Below are positions 62,029-64,000 of a DNA stretch of 64,000 nucleotides, piece by piece. How positions within the stretch are numbered: position 1 is the stretch's first letter; the number at the start of each line of letters is the position of its first letter. Source of the stretch: JACVRW01 sp963821275 (GTDB lineage Bacteria > Actinomycetota > Thermoleophilia > Solirubrobacterales > Thermoleophilaceae); assembly GCA_963821275.1 (NCBI GenBank), contig CAWGDF010000004.1, positions 186,001-250,000 on the forward strand. Direction: 5' to 3'. Below the pieces are notes generated by a model. It was not told the origin of the DNA. It ran no database searches and saw nothing but the letters and a program-made list of their open reading frames with translations. The translations under genes were made by a program, and so were the position numbers.

Positions 62029-62670
62029 TCAGGGCTCGTCGGACACGAGCGGAACGAAGCGCACCGGCACGATGCTCTCAGCCGTCCCCCCGCGAAAGCG
62101 CATCAGCAGCTCCCGCCTTCCGCGCTCGATCGGGCACACGAGAGCTGCACCCGGCGCGAGCTGGTCGATCAGGGGCGGAGGGGGCGCGTCGAGGGCCGTG
62201 GCCGTTACCGAGATCCCGCCGAAGGGCGCGCGGTCCGGCGCTCCCTTGGCGCCGTCGCCCAAGCGCACCTCGACGTTGTCGTAGCCGAGCTCGGCCAGCG
62301 TGCGCCGTGCCTGGTCCGCCAGGGCCTCGAAACGCTCAATCGTCAGTACCTCCCGGCAAAGGTGCGAGAGAACGGCCGCCGCGTAACCGGAGCCGGTGCC
62401 CACCTCGAGCACGACCTCGTCGCCCGAGAGCTCGAGCAGCTGGGCCATGCAGGCCACGATCCAGGGCTGCGACATCGTCTGGCCCTCGCCGATGCGGACC
62501 GCCCCGTCCCGGTAGGCGCGGCGCCGCATCCGCTCCGGGAGAAAGAGCTCGCGAGGCACCTCCTCCATCGCCGCCAGCACCCGCTCGTCCTCGATCCCCC
62601 GCCGCCGCAGCTGGCGGTCCACCATGCGCGCCCGCTCAGTGGATGTAGTTGCGGAGTCGTCCCGGGTCAT
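62029..62670 (-). CDS. pcm: Protein-L-isoaspartate O-methyltransferase
   Basis: 213 aa. EVPRELFLPERMRRRAYRDG, then IGEGQTMSQPWIVACMAQLL (active-site loop), the SAM motif VVLEVGTGSGYAAAVLSHL and the C-terminal VRFVPLV are typical. It methylates isoaspartyl residues for protein repair. The later block APFGGISVTATA departs slightly from the usual FDAIIVTAA. The first ATG overlaps the end of the Crp-like gene by 35 bases; ATG 62625 is possible. Confidence 0.85.
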   Translation of the reverse strand: MTRDDSATTSTERARMVDRQLRRRGIEDERVLAAMEEVPRELFLPERMRRRAYRDGAVRIGEGQTMSQPWIVACMAQLLELSGDEVVLEVGTGSGYAAAVLSHLCREVLTIERFEALADQARRTLAELGYDNVEVRLGDGAKGAPDRAPFGGISVTATALDAPPPPLIDQLAPGAALVCPIERGRRELLMRFRGGTAESIVPVRFVPLVSDEP

Positions 62671-63328
62671 GAACCGTCACCTTGCCCCGGCCCAGCGCAA
62701 CAACCCCCGCGCGCTCCAGCGTGGCCAGGAAACGGCTCGCGCTCTCGCGCGAAGTGCCCGCCAGGTGCGCGATCTCGGCCTGCGTCGCGCGGATCAGCAC
62801 GTTCTGTTGGGGGGCGCCCTCGGCCTGCCGGGCGACCGTCTGGGCGAGGAGAGCGCTGGCCACCCGGCCAGCCACGGTCTGGAAGGATTGCTGTAGCAGC
62901 CGCTCGTTGGTGCGACTGACGCGCTCGGCCAGTGAGGCCAGCAGCTTGAGGGCCAGCTCGGGGTGGCGGCGGATCAGGCGCTGCACGTCGGCGGCGAGCA
63001 AGGCCACCGCGCTGGTGGCCTCGATGGCCTCGGCGGTGGCGGAACGGGTCTCGCCTCTGAACATGGCGAGCTCACCGAAGAGGGCTCCGCCCCGGAGCTC
63101 GGCCAGCGCCACCATGCGCCCGTCCTGGTGCTCGCGGGTGAGGATCACCGCGCCCGAGCGCACGAGGTAGCACGTGTCTCCCTCGTCCCCCTCGCGGAAC
63201 ACGATCTCGCCCCGGTCCCAGTGCCGCGGCACCGCCACCTGCGCCACCGCAACCAGCTCGCTCGGCTCCAGATCGCCGAAGACCTCCGTCCCGGCGAGCA
63301 GCCGAGCGGTTTCCTCCCCGTCAGACAT
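62636..63328 (-). CDS. Crp/Fnr-family transcriptional regulator
   Basis: 230 aa. The cyclic-nucleotide-type barrel has RGEIVFREGDEGDTCYLVRS and LRGGALFGELAMFRGETRSA (phosphate-binding cassette with GELA and R-S). The C-terminal winged helix is RATQAEIAHLAGTSRESASR. The cassette is complete, so cAMP or a similar ligand is likely; there are no Fnr-type N-terminal cysteines. It starts 21 bases from the divergent threonine dehydratase gene and runs into pcm. Confidence 0.9.
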   Translation of the reverse strand: MSDGEETARLLAGTEVFGDLEPSELVAVAQVAVPRHWDRGEIVFREGDEGDTCYLVRSGAVILTREHQDGRMVALAELRGGALFGELAMFRGETRSATAEAIEATSAVALLAADVQRLIRRHPELALKLLASLAERVSRTNERLLQQSFQTVAGRVASALLAQTVARQAEGAPQQNVLIRATQAEIAHLAGTSRESASRFLATLERAGVVALGRGKVTVHDPGRLRNYIH

Positions 63329-63349
63329 AGGCGCATAATCCCATGGACA

Positions 63350-64000
63350 GTGGTCGTGGCACCAGACGCAGTTCGCGTGCAGGACATCGAGGACGCCGCC
63401 GGGCTGATAGCCGGGCAGGTCCGGGAGACCCCCTTGCTCTCCGCCGGCGAGCTGGGCCGCCGCGTGGGGGCCCGTGTTCTGCTGAAGGCCGAGAACCTCC
63501 AGTTGACCGGCTCCTTCAAGCTGCGCGGCGCGATGAACTCCATTCGGCGCCTGTCGGAGGAGCACCTGAGCAAGGGCGTGGTGGCGGGAAGCGCCGGCAA
63601 CCACGCGCAGGCGGTGGCCTACGCCGCCCGGGCCGCCGGAACGCGGGCGGTGCTGGTGATGCCCGAACAGGCGCCGCTCGCGAAGGTGGCGGCGGTGCGC
63701 GAGTACGGCGGCGAGGTGCGCACCGTGGAGGGCGGCTTCGACGAGGCGGGCGCCCAGGCGCGGCGCATATCCGAAGAGGAGGGCCTCACGCCGGTGCACG
63801 CGTTCGACGCGCCCCATGTGGTCGCCGGGCAGGGCACGATCGGCCTGGAGATAGCCCGCGACGCCCCTGATGTGAAGCTGGTCGTGATCCCGCTGGGCGG
63901 CGGCGGGCTGGCCAGTGGCATCGCGCTCGCGGTGGCCGCCCGGCTGAAGGGCGCGCGGGTGGTTGGCGTCCAAGCCGAGGCGTGCGCGCCCTACATCGAC
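63350..64000 (+). CDS. ilvA: Threonine ammonia-lyase (dehydratase), N-terminal part
   Basis: 217 codons to the window end. The PLP lysine lies in LTGSFKLRGAMNSI, with VAGSAGNHAQAVAYAAR and the phosphate loop IPLGGGGLASGIALAVAARL. It deaminates threonine to 2-oxobutanoate for isoleucine synthesis or threonine breakdown. Whether the C-terminal ACT regulatory domain exists cannot be seen. GTG 63350 is the first start; GTG 63377 is possible and would widen the short gap to the Crp-like gene. Confidence 0.9.
   Translation, partial: MVVAPDAVRVQDIEDAAGLIAGQVRETPLLSAGELGRRVGARVLLKAENLQLTGSFKLRGAMNSIRRLSEEHLSKGVVAGSAGNHAQAVAYAARAAGTRAVLVMPEQAPLAKVAAVREYGGEVRTVEGGFDEAGAQARRISEEEGLTPVHAFDAPHVVAGQGTIGLEIARDAPDVKLVVIPLGGGGLASGIALAVAARLKGARVVGVQAEACAPYID

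Overview
The window reads as one contiguous piece of a very GC-rich actinobacterial chromosome, with third codon positions almost always G or C and frequent GTG/TTG starts. SigB- and SigA-type sigma genes lie side by side. There is a complete NHEJ set, a Mrp lacking its CxxC pair, a DUF2342-type zinc metalloprotease, a PAC2 protein, an AbiEi/DUF559 protein, CIRCE-controlled groESL and a tRNA-Sec. Together these fit the deep-branching class Thermoleophilia (Solirubrobacterales/Gaiellales) best. The class assignment is an inference.

Layout. 0-6 kb: end of ileS, an AbiEi/DUF559 protein, thioredoxin, a polyprenol-phosphate mannosyltransferase, PolX, a membrane protein and trehalose-phosphatase, a small structured 49-codon unit and a CBS protein. 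6-17 kb: a GntR regulator followed by a same-strand series: a ThDP enzyme (probably oxalyl-CoA decarboxylase), formyl-CoA transferase, an ADP-forming acyl-CoA synthetase, an Nramp-fold transporter without the usual metal ligands, a small membrane protein, sucC and sucD. 16.6-21.4 kb: a Ca2+/H+ exchanger, a SERCA-type Ca2+ ATPase and a TSUP transporter. 21.5-26 kb: hydroxypyruvate isomerase, tartronate semialdehyde reductase, glyoxylate carboligase and an IclR regulator. 26-31 kb: an NAD-linked formate dehydrogenase. Read together, 6-31 kb looks like a C1/C2-acid (oxalate, formate, glyoxylate) metabolic island. Frc and Oxc would turn oxalate into formate and CO2. Fdh would turn formate into NADH. 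The hyi-glxR-gcl set would carry glyoxylate to glycerate. The calcium exporters would suit growth on calcium oxalate.

31-37 kb: a PanE-like reductase, a universal stress protein, a thioesterase, malic enzyme, a STAS antagonist, a SigB-type and a SigA-type sigma factor and two small genes. 37-44.5 kb: an amidohydrolase, tRNA-Sec, a YhaM-like exoribonuclease, PAC2, a UvrD/RecB-type helicase-nuclease and an IMPase-family phosphatase. 44.5-51 kb: topoisomerase IB, a HAD phosphatase, a DUF488 remnant, and an NHEJ operon (LigD phosphoesterase-ligase, Ku, LigD polymerase). 51-57 kb: a basic protein, Mrp, an NTF2-like protein, a ferredoxin, a diguanylate cyclase, a methyltransferase and an NmrA-like protein. 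57-64 kb: a frameshifted MFS pump, groEL and groES with two CIRCE operators, a hypothetical, an ASCH protein, Pcm, a Crp/Fnr regulator and the start of threonine dehydratase.

A caution for users: about ten genes, above all the Ca2+ ATPase and the hyi-glxR-gcl-iclR block, carry many single-base indels. Those I could place all sit at third codon positions, and most insertions place two synonymous wobble letters side by side. I read this as a mixed-strain consensus artefact, not gene decay, and annotate those genes as whole coding regions.
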